This document shows, piece after piece, positions 45,391 through 58,149 of a DNA stretch of 64,000 bases. The position numbers and the translations under genes were made by a program. Position 1 is the stretch's first letter. Each line of letters opens with the position of its first letter. This DNA is from Lycium barbarum (lineage: Eukaryota; Streptophyta; Magnoliopsida; Solanales; Solanaceae). Under the pieces are notes generated by a model. That model was not told the origin of the DNA, searched no databases, and worked only from the letters and a program-made list of their open reading frames with translations. The stretch spans positions 68,022,712-68,086,711 of the forward strand of contig NC_083338.1 of NCBI RefSeq assembly GCF_019175385.1, read 5' to 3'.

Positions 45391-47179
45391 AGTGCATTGG
45401 GTCTTAAGCTGTGAAAATGGGTTTTATTGGTGAATCTTGCTAAATGTAATCATGGAGCCTTGTGAATAACTAGATACTAAGCATGAATCTCTACTTTGAT
45501 TTAGAATTTGATTATGGAAAGTTAGGGTTTCCTCCCAAATTGGGGGTTTTCAACCTAATGATGAAATTGATAATTAATTAAATTTTTTTGGCAATTGAGG
45601 AATGGTATTGAGATTCTTGAACATTGGGTTACCATTTTTAATCTTGAAATTCCCATTTTGCCCTTGTGGGCCTGATTTCCTCTTTTAAAGTTTAATTTTC
45701 GATTCGAATAAGTCTATAGCAATATGGGTATCGTTAGTCTCCTTTTCTAACTTAGCCTCAGAAGCTCTTCGGAAGGGCAAGGCTCACGTTTGATTGTTCG
45801 TTCGGCACCAGCTCGACATTGAGGTGGGTTACGGCTTACTTTAGTTAGACTTTTATTAGTGAAACATATGTATGCATAGAATTGACAGGAGAAAGCATGT
45901 TAGGTCTTCGGACATGATGTTGGAATGGATATACATTTAGGTTGGTATGACTTCTGATTATGTGGGCTTGTAGTCGTTACCTTACACATTGTTAACATGT
46001 GCTGTCTTTGTTTATGTGATCGGAGTGGTGTGATGTGATAGATTCATTATGGTGATTGAAACTCGATGTTGATTCCATTTCCATGGTTGTTATGATTTAT
46101 GCAAGTCTTGATGTGGCTTATGGTGTTTGTGACCTCTATAGCATGTTCATTGGCATTGATTGCATTTGATTTAGCGTTCTTGCATTCATACATGATGAAA
46201 GAATTGTGGAAACAGCTCGATGGAAAAAGTTATGGAAACGTTCCGAAAAAAGGAAAGGATAAGAATAGTGATTTGGGCTTGATTATGTAATCTTGACAAA
46301 CACCTATTGATTCTGCGACTTGTGATATTTTTGAAATTGTGTAAAGGCATAGTTTATGCGTATCATGCTATCATGACACTGTCTACATACAACATTTGAT
46401 GCATTCGTTCATACATACATACAGAATGAAAGGAATGAATGTAGTACTGATGATGAAAGATTTATGGCAACTATGAAGGAAAATGTGACACTTTTAATGA
46501 GAGTATTATGTGATTCCGTGATCCGAGGTTGTTCCGGAGCGGAAGATTGAGTGCTCGTGATCCGAGGAGGCATTCCGGAGCGAGCGGTACATGGACGCCA
46601 AGGGTCCCCCGTAGATCATGACTGCCGAGATGTCGATAAATCTTCGTCCGGAGCATGTGTGTACAGAGTGAGCATTGGGCATTGCATTGCATGACATCCA
46701 TCTCATTGCATTGCATGACGTCCATTTCATTGCATTGCATATATCATCATCATATTGTACATTGATTGACTAAATTGTTGGTTATATTCGTGTTGGGGTT
46801 ACTTTGAGGAAATATTGGGAACTTGATAGATTGTGTCTAGGTTCTTCACCTTAGGTGATGATTCGGTTATGTGATATTATGTGACTTGAGTGGTTATTAT
46901 GTGCCTAGCTGTTTATCTTGTTGATTCTGTGCCTTATATGCGTAAACTAATCTTAGTCGGTCTATGATGCTTACTAGTACTTGTTGTACTATGACTTGAC
47001 CAGACTCTTGGGGTTTCGTTTGTACTTTCACACTTTAGATATTTATGATATGACTTGAGATAGCTTCTATTACTTAATCTTCCACATGTTAATTCTAAAA
47101 ATGGTAGAGTAAAGGAAGGGTTTGCTTACCAGGGGGCCTAGTGTGGGTGCCTGCTCAACCCACGAGTTGGGTTGTGACA
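45391..47179 (+). repeat. degenerate gypsy-type LTR, 3' part
   Basis: It ends with CAACCCACGAGTTGGGTTGTGACA (final bases 47160-47179), a typical LTR terminus of this superfamily. It contains GATCCGAGG...TTCCGGAGC repeats and a short tandem array (46679-46745). No coding gene. The 5' boundary against the pararetrovirus piece is not defined. Confidence 0.4.
46679..46745. repeat. about 24-bp tandem repeat
   Basis: Two and a half copies of CATTGCATTGCATGACATCC with small changes. Confidence 0.85.
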
Positions 47180-47480
47180 GATTTTAGGTCCGGGTTATTA
47201 CTATAGCAATATGAGTATCATTGAACTTGTTTAACCTTGTAGAGTACTGTATTGACTAGATTGAACTAGTTTGGTGAATTCGGAGGCGATAGAGCTTCCG
47301 GAAGACTTAAGCTTCGCTTAGATCGAGATTGGGAGCGTTCGGATGAACTTTGTAAAGTGAAGACTTTATTATGATTCGTTTGCTCGGCTTTGAGGTATGT
47401 TAAGACTTCTAGACTTTGTTTTAGGGATGTTTTTGGTAAGTAAAGATTAAAATGGAAATAATAAGGCGTAAGGGCATAAT
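47180..47480 (+). other. repeat-like sequence left of solo LTR H
   Basis: It begins with TCCGGGTTATTACTATAGCA, partly repeating 45715-45735 (TATAGCAATATGGGTATCGT), which suggests retroelement-derived sequence. It ends with ATAAT (47476-47480), the TSD of H. No gene. Confidence 0.4.
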
Positions 47481-50400
47481 TGTTATATCCCGTATTTTTG
47501 AACCTCGGAGCATCTGCTGGGGTGGGGCCCACACACCGAGATTTTTTTTTTGGAACATCAAAAAAGTCATATGAAACACATATGCAAAGTTAAACACAAC
47601 TCATGAAGTACCCTTGGTCCAAATCAAAGTGGAAGCCCTCCAAACGAATATTTTTAAGAAAACGTTTTCGGGTGACCTGACTTTGAGGGGCAAAAACGGT
47701 ATTATAAGTTTGGAATTTGGAACAATACCAAGAGATAGAAGTTATAGATAATTGAATTAGCTTTCCAACCATAGGTCGTGGGTTCCTAGGTGACGTCGGT
47801 ACAAGGAGATATGGACGTTTTAAGGTCGAAAGGTCAGTGGGCTATGCCCAATTCGGGACCAACCGGGTTGGCCCAAGAAAAATGAAAAAAAAAATCAAGC
47901 CCAAAAGAGAAGGGGTGGCCGGCCATCATAGGCCCAAGACCACCAAATTAATGAATATTTTCCATGTGCCAATTAATTATAAGTAGCCTTTATCCTTTAG
48001 AAGGTTCATGAAATTAACAAGGAGAAAAACAAGACAAACAAGAACAAAAACTAAGGGCCATTTCGGCCAAGACCCATGGAAATTAGGTACCTTAAATTTT
48101 GTTCCAAAAATTATTTTCTTGTAGTATTCCTACCAATTCGAGTACCCTCTACAACGTGGTATAATTATTTCGGAAGATGGTTCATCCGTTTCATCGTTTC
48201 CGCACTTTGGTTAAGTGAAGAAGATTGGAGAAAAAGGTAAGAATTCATTCCATGTTATTATGTTATGAAGGTTTGTTTGTGTTGTAGTATGTAGAAATGA
48301 GTAGAAAGTATGGAAATATGGAAGTTTACAAAGTGGGTATATAAGTTGGCATGTAGCCATGTGTGTATAAATGTTGTATACCTATGGTGAGTTGAATTTA
48401 TGTTGTATTCTAGTTGTGAGTATGATGGAATTCATATTGAGAATGAAAGTTGAATGAATTTGGTTGAAGTTGGAAATGTATGTGTTGGCCGAGTGGTGTA
48501 TTGAAATTGAAATGGAAATGAATTAATGTTGTTTAATATGTTAGTTGTGTTGTTGTGATCTTTGCAATGTAAATGAAGGTGAAATGATGTAAGTTTGCAT
48601 TGAAATGGAATGTAGAAGCTTATGCCATTTTAGTATGATTTTATGAAATTATGGAAATGAAGTTGTTAAGGTGTAAATTATGATGATTGTTGATGAACTT
48701 GGAAGATGGAAACATGTTATGAAAATGTTTGTTAAAGATTAGAAGTTTTGGAGGAATTATGACTTTGGTGGAAAGTTTGTATATTTGGTATATCTTGTGA
48801 ATATTTTGTAGAAATGATATGAAATGCTTCCGAATTTTATTGTAATGATCTTGATTAGTAATGAATACGAGAATGTTGATATTGATTTGAGAATATGAAG
48901 TGGGAATGAAGTTTATGACATTATGTCGGAAAGAAGGCTAGTTGTGTCATATTGTGTGTTTTGTAGTTGTTGTTGTTGTTGTTGTTAGTGTTGTTGTTGG
49001 GTTGTTGATGATTATTTTGGCCGAGTTGAATTCTCGGGGGTGCTATATGTATAGGGGAAATGCTGCCCAAATTTCTGTAGAAAAGTGTTGATTTGAGATT
49101 TAAGCCTAAAGCCTTATGGTTAACATTTGGTAAATGTGACCATTTGCAGATTTTGGACGAAACGGGAAGTGAACCTGGGAAGGCGTAAAGTGCGTAAAAG
49201 GTATGTAAAGCTATCCCGATTCTTCTTTTGGCATGTCCTAGGTGTACTAGGATTGGATTTGCACCTCGGAAGACATTCTGTCCATCTGAATCCGCATTTG
49301 AAAATACTCTTTTTTCGTTCAATAGAATTGAACCCCTTAAGTATGCTTTATTGAAAAATTATGCAAACTTCTCCAAACTGCCTAGAAAGTTATGGAATAT
49401 CCCTAAGACCGTTGTAGGTGACCTCATAAGCTTAATATACGTAATTTGAGCCCGCCGCTTTGTTTTTCCCAAGGTGGGCCCACTATTTCCGACTTTACCC
49501 TTATGGTAATTTGTAACTTGATTTCAAGCAATTTTTAAGGAAACGTCTTAACTACTTTTCCAACTACTAATGATACTTATTCTGAATACTATATTGAGTC
49601 TCTGTAAAGGTACGATATTTCGTATTACATTTAGTTTCTCACTATTCCCGCTTTGCTCTATTATTATACTATTGCTTTATTTTCGAACAATATAAAATGA
49701 AATGTTTTAACTATCCTTCTAACTTCTGAAGGAAAATTATTTTAATGATTCCCTCGAGTCTGGTAAACCATTTTGGGAATATGAAAACGATCCCAGAGGG
49801 ATTATTTTCCGTAACTCATTATGACATACGACATACACTTACTATGATTCTGTCCGATCTCATTGATTTGATTTGTCCTTCGATATGCCTCATTGAGTCT
49901 CTGGAAACCGATGATATTTTTATTGCATTTAGTTTCTCACTACTCCATTCGTGGATGCCTCAACGTTTCCCACACTGAGCCCGGGCCAGGATATGTTGTC
50001 AAGCGTAATCCTCTGCATTGTTCGTCGTGCCTCGATGTGAGGGGGCAGGTATACATGTACATGGGTTTGTGGAGTATGTTGTGCCATGTACACACTCTGA
50101 TATGATATGATCTGATATGGCCATCTGATATGCTATGTTATGTTACGGGGTTATCCCCTACTCTGTTCCTTATGTATGGTGGCACCAGCGTCGGGGGGGT
50201 GGCCACGTTCTGTTTGCCGAGTCCCTTGGCAGGGGCCGGATATGATATGGTATATGTTTCTGCACATACTCCTCATGTTTTGAAAATACGCATTTGATAC
50301 TTCGGACGTCACACTCACTTCTCTGTAAGTTCTGTTTCGGTTATGATCTTGTTCCGTAATGGGACCAGGTACGACATATGTTTTCAACAAATACTATTTA

Positions 50401-50960
50401 TGCTTTATGATCAGCATTTTGCTAGTCTGGATATTCTGTCCATTTTCTGTACCTTCTGCTTTGATTATGACTTTGTTATGACGTTCTGTGCTTTACATAC
50501 TCAGTACATATTTCGTACTGACCCCCTTTCTTAGGGGGCTGCGTTTTCATGCCGCGCAGGTACAGAAGACAGATTTGCTGACCGCCTGCCTAGGACATCT
50601 ATTCTGCTATATTGGGAGCGCTCTTTTGTTCAGAGCCTGTATATTGGTACAGTCTGCCGCTATTATGTATATGTATGCTATTCAGGGGTATGACGGGGCC
50701 CTGTCCTGTCTTATGATTCTGTTATGATCTGTAGAGGTCTGTAGACATACTTGTGTGGGTTCTGTATATGTTCGGGTATGATACGATTTGTGACAGCCTC
50801 ATCGGCCTCCATGTACTGTGTCGGTTCTTTTATGCTAATTACTAACGTCAAGTGACTTTTATATTTGAAATATTCTGTCATTTTGCTAATTTGGGTTATC
50901 GGGTACGTCTGGGTGTCCAGCACGGACACTAGTCGCGGCCTACGGAGTTGGATCGTGACA
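47481..50960 (+). mobile_element. element H: gypsy-type solo LTR
   Basis: A 3.48-kb LTR running TGTTATATCCCGT to GGATCGTGACA with TSD ATAAT at 47476-47480 and 50961-50965. It carries the decayed promoter block (49021-49077) and the conserved LTR block (50491-50563). No internal region. Middle sections resemble B's LTR (TTGGTAAATGTGACCATTTG; AGCCCGGGCCAGGATATGTT), so it belongs to a related family. Confidence 0.9.
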
Positions 50961-50965
50961 ATAAT

Positions 50966-52489
50966 AGGAGGTCTCGTACTCGTGATGTGATAAGCATTGG
51001 CACGAGTACCAGTGACATGATATGGGTAATGATGTACTATGTAGTTATGGGTCGCGACCTAGGAATGCCAAAGCATGTGGGGAAGCTGTCATGTGTGCTA
51101 CTTGTCTTATATTTGACTAGGTGATTGTAATTGGTACTTTAAGGAATCTCGTACACTAGTGATGAACATGTTAGCTATTAAGTCTGGAATTACTGATGAA
51201 CTTACTTGAACTTGTTGGCTATAAAGTCTGGATTATTGATGAACACACTTGAAATTGTGGGCTGTTGAATCCGGATTACTGAGATATTCACTCTATTATA
51301 TGTTGTATCATTCATATATATTGACATGAGATCAGATATGAGTATAAGTTGAGCACGTGGAGATCGTCCGGGCTGGAAATATGATATGTCAAAGGGAAAT
51401 AGTTCTGCGAATGATTGTAAGCCGAAGGGAAATGGTTCTAATGATTGTATGTAAGTCGAAGGGAAATAGTTCCAGCGAATGTGTATAAACCGAAGGGGAA
51501 ATAGATCCGGCAGTATATTGACCTCGCGAGTCTCCCATGGGTCACGACTCCTCAAGAATACCGTGGAGTTCCGTGTATATACATATTTTGGAAAGGAAAT
51601 GACTTTTGAAAGGAACATCATTGCATTGCATCGTCATACTTTTCCTTATTTGATTATTTGATTTGTTGCTCCTACTTGGTTACTTGGACTTATGTCTATC
51701 AGTGATTTGGTGATCTCCTAAACGCATTTCATGCATGGCAATATGGTTGGCTTAGGTTGCAGCCCTGCAATGAGCTGCATTATATTATGTGGCTTTATCT
51801 CTATTTGATTTTGTTGACATGTTTTGGACCTTTTACAAAATTCTTGGAAAGAATTGAGCATAATTTCCCTACCTGATTGCCTGATTATCTGATTAATTGA
51901 GTACTTGACTTTACTTGGTAATTAATTATTCTCTACCCTATTAATTGATCGGTTTGGGGTAAGGTAAATGGGAAAGGATAATAATACTTTTCTCTGTAGC
52001 TTCGTCACTATTTCTTTCATTGTCGGCCTACGATATATATTGGGAACATGTACTTTCGTACTTATACTACACTTGCAGCACTCTTTATGGTGCAGATTTT
52101 GTTCTGAATACGAATGGGTCTCGCTAAGTGGTATGAATCCGAGGTTATTGATTTGAGAGATCTAGTGGTGAGATGCTTGGATGATCTACAACGCCAATCT
52201 CTTTCTACCTTTATTTATTTCTGTCTGTTTACATTCAAGACAGTGTATTTGGTCGATTCAAACTCGTATTAATATTCTTAGTAGCTCTTGTACACATGAC
52301 ACCAGTCTTGGGGTGTATTTTGGATCGTTTTCGTATTTTGATTATTAAATAGATTTGATTTATGAATATTTGATGTTCCATTGTACTTTCTGCTTATTTA
52401 ACTTCAAATGAATCGATTATTAATTTATTCAGCGGAGCTATAGGGTTGAGAATATGTGCCATCATGTCTTTAGCTTTTGAGTCCTGACA
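50966..52489. other. unclassified repeat-like region
   Basis: Contains repeats of CGAAGGGAAATAGTTC (51380-51510). It may be the continuation of the LTR-like sequence interrupted by H. No credible gene. Confidence 0.35.
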
Positions 52490-54655
52490 CTTCTTTGAAT
52501 CTCTTACCCTATGCAGATGATACTATTATCTTTGCATCTGCTGAGACTGAATCATTGAAGAATACCATGTTTGTTCTGAGAAGGTATGAAGAAGAATCAG
52601 GCCAGCTGATAAATACGGAGAAGAGCTCATTTTACATGCATGCAAATATGGCAAATGCTCTTGTGCAAACAATGACAGATACTACAGGTTATTCTAGGGG
52701 ACAGTTCCCTTTCATCTATTTAGGGTGCCCAGTTTTTCACTCTAAAAAGAGGAAAGAGTGTACTACTTTGAGCTTATTAAGAAGGTGAAGGCAAAGCTGC
52801 ACTCATGGAACAGGAAGATGTTGTCATATGGAGGCAAAGCCTCTTATCAAGAGTGTACTTTAGTGTATGCCAATACATATCCTAAATGTGTTGGCACCTC
52901 TAAAGTGTGTTTTGATGGAGCTACACAAAATCTTTGATAGACACTTCTGGAGCAACAAGGAGGATGGCAGAAGTAGACATTGGGCATCTTGACAGAATGT
53001 TTGTTTATCAAGGAGGGAGGTTTTGGTTTTAAGTCCATGTTTGATGCGTCAAAAGCTTTATTTATATAAGATGGAGATTTAGAACCACAAACTCACTATG
53101 GGCCAATTATATTTGGAACAAATATTGCAAGAAATAGATGCCAAATATTGTACAATGGAAAATGGGATCTCAAGTTTGAAAATTCATGTTAGAAGCAAGA
53201 GAAGTAGTGGGGCATCAAATATGGTGAGAGATTAAGGGTGGCATTGCTAACATTGACATGAGAACTGGACAAGACTGGGGCTTTAAGTCATGTAGTACAA
53301 GATATTCAAATCAATGATGCATTAGAAGAAGTAGGGGATCTTATACAAGATAATAAGTGGAATGAACCTTTGCTGCAGCAGATTTTTCCAGATGATATTG
53401 TAAAGCACATAAATAAGGAGATACATTTCAATGAGATTGAAAGTTACTAGGATAAAACTCGGTGGATGGCCACCAGCACTGGTAAATTTACAGTGAATAG
53501 TGTATGGAACTTGTTGAGACATAAGGGAGCAATCACAAAACCATTTTCAGCACATGTGGACAAAAGGAGTTTCTTTCAAGATTCCCTTCTTCTTGTGGAG
53601 GCTGCGGAAACTAAAATTCCTACTGATGATCAATCGGGAAAGATGAGAATTTTAGTAGTATCAAGATGTTTCTGTTGCAGGATCCCACAACAAGAAACAA
53701 TACAACACTTGCTCTTAACACGATATTTTGCAAAGGAGGTTTGGGAAGTTTTCCTGAATGCAGTTGGATTACAAATAAACTTGAATCAAATTCATCAATT
53801 AATTAAAGTTTGGTGGGAAGATGATTGTGCCAATAAATTGAATCTTATATATAAAGCTATACCAGAAGTAATTGTATAGGAATTACGGAAAAAGAGAAAC
53901 AATCACAAACATGGGAGGACAGTAAGCTTCAATAGAGTGATTCATGAGATAAACAATAATTTGTACTACTTGGCCAAAACCTAATATCCATGACTTCCCA
54001 ACATGCCTTTTCTATGTCTACACTTGATCAAATATTTGGAGGATTATAGACCTGTTATGGTAACAAAAGTGGTGACTTGACAGTATCCATATACAGGATG
54101 GTACAAATGCAACACTGATGGTGCATCAAGAGGAAACCCTGATCCTGGTTCTCTACAGGTCTCTGCATAAGGAACTGTCATGGTGATCCGATATATGCTA
54201 AAGCAGTAGAGATAGAGGAAGCAATCGATGTAGTTGCAGAAGCAAGGGCTATCAAAGAAGGACTACAGTATTGTATAGAAAATCAACTCCACCCTCTAAT
54301 AATGAAAACTGATTCACTGTTGATGAAGAATATTAAAGAGAGGGATTGGAAAACATCATAGTGTATTGTAGTAGAAGTAGAGGGGATCAAGAGAATGACG
54401 GGTACATTCAATATCATATTTCAGCATGTGTTCAGAGAAGGCAACACCGTGGCTAATTCTTCAACTAACTAGGCCTTTGATTTTGCAAGTGAGGTTTGCT
54501 TTCGCTCTTTCTCTGCCTAGTGCAGGAAGAAGAATTCAGAATCTTGACAAAGCTCATACACCAAATCTCAGGATAAGAACAACTCTTAATAACACACCAA
54601 CAGTTAGAAGATATTGGATGCTACTTAGTATAAACTAGATGTGTGGTGGCCCGTG
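52490..54655 (+). pseudogene. L1-type LINE fragment: reverse transcriptase to RNase H, decayed
   Basis: The 5'-truncated remnant begins within reverse transcriptase at YADDTIIFASA (catalytic ADD) and continues through YLGCPVF to about 52788, where the frame breaks. Later frames give the LINE connection motifs (KLHSWNRKMLSYGGKASY, GFKSMFD), a zf-RVT-like region (53466-53879; GKFTVNSVWNLL, then QETIQHLL and KEVWEVF), and an RNase H start (54090-54140; WYKCNTDGASRGNPDPG) with many stops. Order and motifs match plant L1 elements that carry a C-terminal RNase H. No poly-A or TSD was resolved. Confidence 0.8.
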
Positions 54656-55191
54656 TAACAGTTCGAGGTTCATTCTCATTTTGGTAAGAGCACTTTTTCT
54701 CTAAGCATTTGTGTAGTCTTTCTGATTTAGCTGTTTTATTGGCAAAGAAAATAACACTCTAGAACTATTACTTTTAAAAGTACGTAAAGAAGAACTAAAA
54801 AAATTAAAAACATACGATATAGTCATTGCTAAAGTGAAAAAAAACATTCTTTTAGTTATGGAAACTGTGTCACAATTTACAAACATAACAACAGAATGAA
54901 AGTAGTTGAAGAATGGCATTTCTTATTTGCAAATGAGCTGAAGCTAAACAGAAAAAGTAGAAACTGTGAAATATACATGCACACTTGATCCTTTTTAATG
55001 TTATAAACTCCAACCCTTTCAACATGTTCAAGCAGCTTATGCTTGCAAATGGGTCACACATCAATATGCAGACAAGAATCTTTAACCAATCAGTTTTTGG
55101 ATTCAAATACAGAGATATAACATTACAAAAATATTATCATTTGCACAAAAATATGAGTAAGAGTTGGTATACAATTCAACTTATAGTTGTC

Positions 55192-55225
<34 letters not shown>

Positions 55226-55554
55226 CACACACCTTCAAATTGAGTCGCAATTTTATAGCCACTTTGAGAATGACCTTTGTATAAAGGGGCTGAGCCTGAC
55301 CTTTTACTACAAGAGTTGAAATTGGGAACCAAGTTTAGAAAGCTAAAAAGCTACCAGCAAAAATATGAATATATAGTGGCTATAAAGCTAAAAATTCAAG
55401 GTGGTTCATATGTGAGCATGCTTGCTTTTTTCTTTTTGACTCTAAATGAAGGAAGTTGCCATCTATTGGTATTTATCAAGTCCCTAACCTGCCCAGGCAG
55501 ACCATCAAAAGTGTTATATATACAGATATCTGTTAAATTGTACTAAGGGATGCC
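54656..55554. other. no gene recognised; AT/CA microsatellite
   Basis: AT-rich sequence with a (TA)n(CA)n microsatellite at about 55189-55222. Short reading frames look random. Confidence 0.5.
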
Positions 55555-56093
55555 AAATTTCCCGCAACACGATAGGCTTCCCTATAACAGTGACGAGTTC
55601 TAATATCATGAGTATTTACCAAAATCTTTATCTCCTCTACTGTATCACTGATTCTCCAAGGTGTATCTCATTCTCCAATCACTGAATTTTGAAGTATGAA
55701 GGAGTCGGTTTCTCCTATGATCAAGTTAAAGCCATTGTTGATTTACCATTTAAGGCCATAGAGCAAGGCACTAGCTTCAGTTATATTACTGGTGCCCTGT
55801 CCCAATGGCAATGCATATGCCATGACGAAGCAGCCATCACTCCCTCTCACTATACCTCCTCCTCGACATCTGCCTTCAAGACAAGATCCATCACTATTCA
55901 GCTTCACAAAGAGAGGAGGTCGTTTGAGCCATTTCACCACAGTGAAGCAATTCATCACCAACTGAACTTCATACAGGTCATTCCCGAGATATAGTTGTCC
56001 ATATATACACGTTGATAAATATAGAGTTCCCCAAATGATTTTTTCTTGCAAAAGATATGATCCCTTATTAAATGTGGGGAGTTCTTCAAACAA
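55555..56093 (-). pseudogene. RNase H-like fragment of LINE type
   Basis: The minus strand encodes VKLNSDGSC (first catalytic Asp), GGGIVRGSDG, ITEASALLYGLKW (catalytic Glu), then in the same region ETDSFIL (Asp of the ETDS motif), a PW motif and HCYREAYRVAGNLA. This is the RNase H domain as found at the C-terminus of plant L1 polyproteins or as stand-alone RVT_3 genes. A frame break lies between the ATG-started part (56093-55743) and the rest. It is on the opposite strand to the LINE at 52490-54655, so it comes from a different insertion. Confidence 0.65.
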
Positions 56094-58140
56094 AATGTTG
56101 TTAACAATTCACACATTCCCGAGACACCGTTAACAGATTCTTCTCATTTTAGCTGGTTTAGCCGATTTATCTTTCTAGAAAGGAGAATTCCTGTGTATGC
56201 TAGAGTATATAGGTCATTCACCTTATGTAGCGACTCCAAAAATTGAGCACTTGGTCAATCAAAGTTTTTTCAATTATAAAAATTAAAAAATTTCCAAATG
56301 GTAAATTATCTAAGGATCTTAGAGAATGACATTCTTCACATCAGTCGTGCCAATATTACGAAATTAAATTCACTCAATTTGGCGATTAAGCGAGAAGATA
56401 TCTCCAGGTCATGAAGATCATTGACAAATACTGTCTGAAACAAAATAAAGATGGTAACAAAGTCAATCAACAACACAGCAATCTTATTTTGGCTTGGTGA
56501 TATTACCAAACTAGCACATAATTATACAACAAAGTGATGAAAGATTTAGAATAAGAAATAATAGAAAATAAAGTTCATGTTATAGCTCATCCTCCAAACA
56601 AATCTACTCTGACGACTACAATAAGGGGTAAGAACTATTACCGCTGTGGAGAAATCATAGATCACAATTACTTTTTCTTTTCATAATCGAAAAAATCAAA
56701 GCATATACGGAACATCAAGTCATTCATTCTACATATTGTCGATAAAGTTTACCCAAGGAAAAAAAAGTGATAGGAATTATAATGTCAAAAACCAACACCC
56801 ATATCAAGAAGTTTGACCACTTAATCAAATGAAGTATAAAAAAGAACGTTATTTCTTGAACATTTTGAAAATTCCTAGAAATTTCAACTATTTTCTACAA
56901 ATACGAAGGACGTCTAGGTGCCTACATTGTATACATATCTTACTAAATCATGACGATGAATGCATTGAGAAGGTAAGCAATAGGTGTTGCTCACCTTTCA
57001 CTAACTCTTCCATTTTAACTACTGATTTACAGAACAATGCCCAGAGCCTATAATAGTAATATAGCTTATTGAATTCTTGACAAAAATTAAATATGCTTCT
57101 ACTCCAAGTTTACGTTCTTTTGAATGGGCGGTGGTGCCAATTAGTAGTTATTTCCAGTGAGATGTAAGGAAGTAACAATAAAAGAAGAGAACATACATTT
57201 ACAAACAAATGGTAAGAATTATGAGTTTCCTTGGAATGGACTACCCAAGTCCTTTGCTTTATTTATCTTTAGGTAGTCAAAATAGTTAATACTAAATTAA
57301 GTTCATGTGTTTGTATGATAGAACCTGGCTTAAACTCTAGCACATATATCTGATTTTTGTTCTATCGCCCATATATGTGGTTGTTCATTTTTTTCATTTT
57401 TTTTCTTCTCTGCACTGAATTTATAGCTAGCACAATCATCTTATTCATTTTTCCACTACATGAACACAAGTATCACCTCTCGCAGAAATGACCTTTACAT
57501 CTAGCTTATAGTAACAAACAACTGATATAACTAATCAACCAACATAAAATTGTATATACACTCGCAAATTAAGAAAAGATCTTCTGAAATAATTCTTTAC
57601 ATAAGTTTAATGCCATATAACTCAAACAAATAGAGTCAGATAGGTAAAACCAATTGTTGAGACTCAGAAGTTATCATTGAAGCCTCAGTTATCTAAAAAT
57701 CCAACTACTACTTAGGATAAATGATATCAGAAACATTTCGAGAACTTGCAGCTTCTAACCAATACTCATAGCACGAAACAACACCATTTATTCAGTAAGT
57801 AGATTCAGTGTTAATTATTTTAGTCTTGCCTCTTATTGCATATTTACTTACCAGTTAGATACGCATCAAAAGGATAAATTATAACTGCGTCAGCTCTACT
57901 TCAAAGAGATAGGGCACAACCAAAACATGAGGATAGCAAATATAATGTCAAAACTTCCAAAAGCGCCCTTCTCAAAATCCAAATAGAGATTAAAGAACAT
58001 TTAATACATTAAAGTAGCTAAATACTCAATATGTTTTGACATTCTTCTGAGTATACCTAAAAGCAAAAAATTAAGGACGGGTCTTTAGAATACACAACAA
58101 AGCACTAATCGAACAAGAATCATCATAAGTCCAAAAGAGA
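56094..58140. other. no feature recognised
   Basis: AT-rich, low in recognisable repeats, no convincing coding segment. It could be intron or downstream sequence of the possible reverse-strand transcript at 58150-59640. Confidence 0.4.
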
Positions 58141-58149
58141 TTAAGACAG

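Noticed and set aside
46099..46290. 63-codon frame with hydrophobic start
   Set aside because: Isolated frame in LTR-like sequence without domain or splice support.
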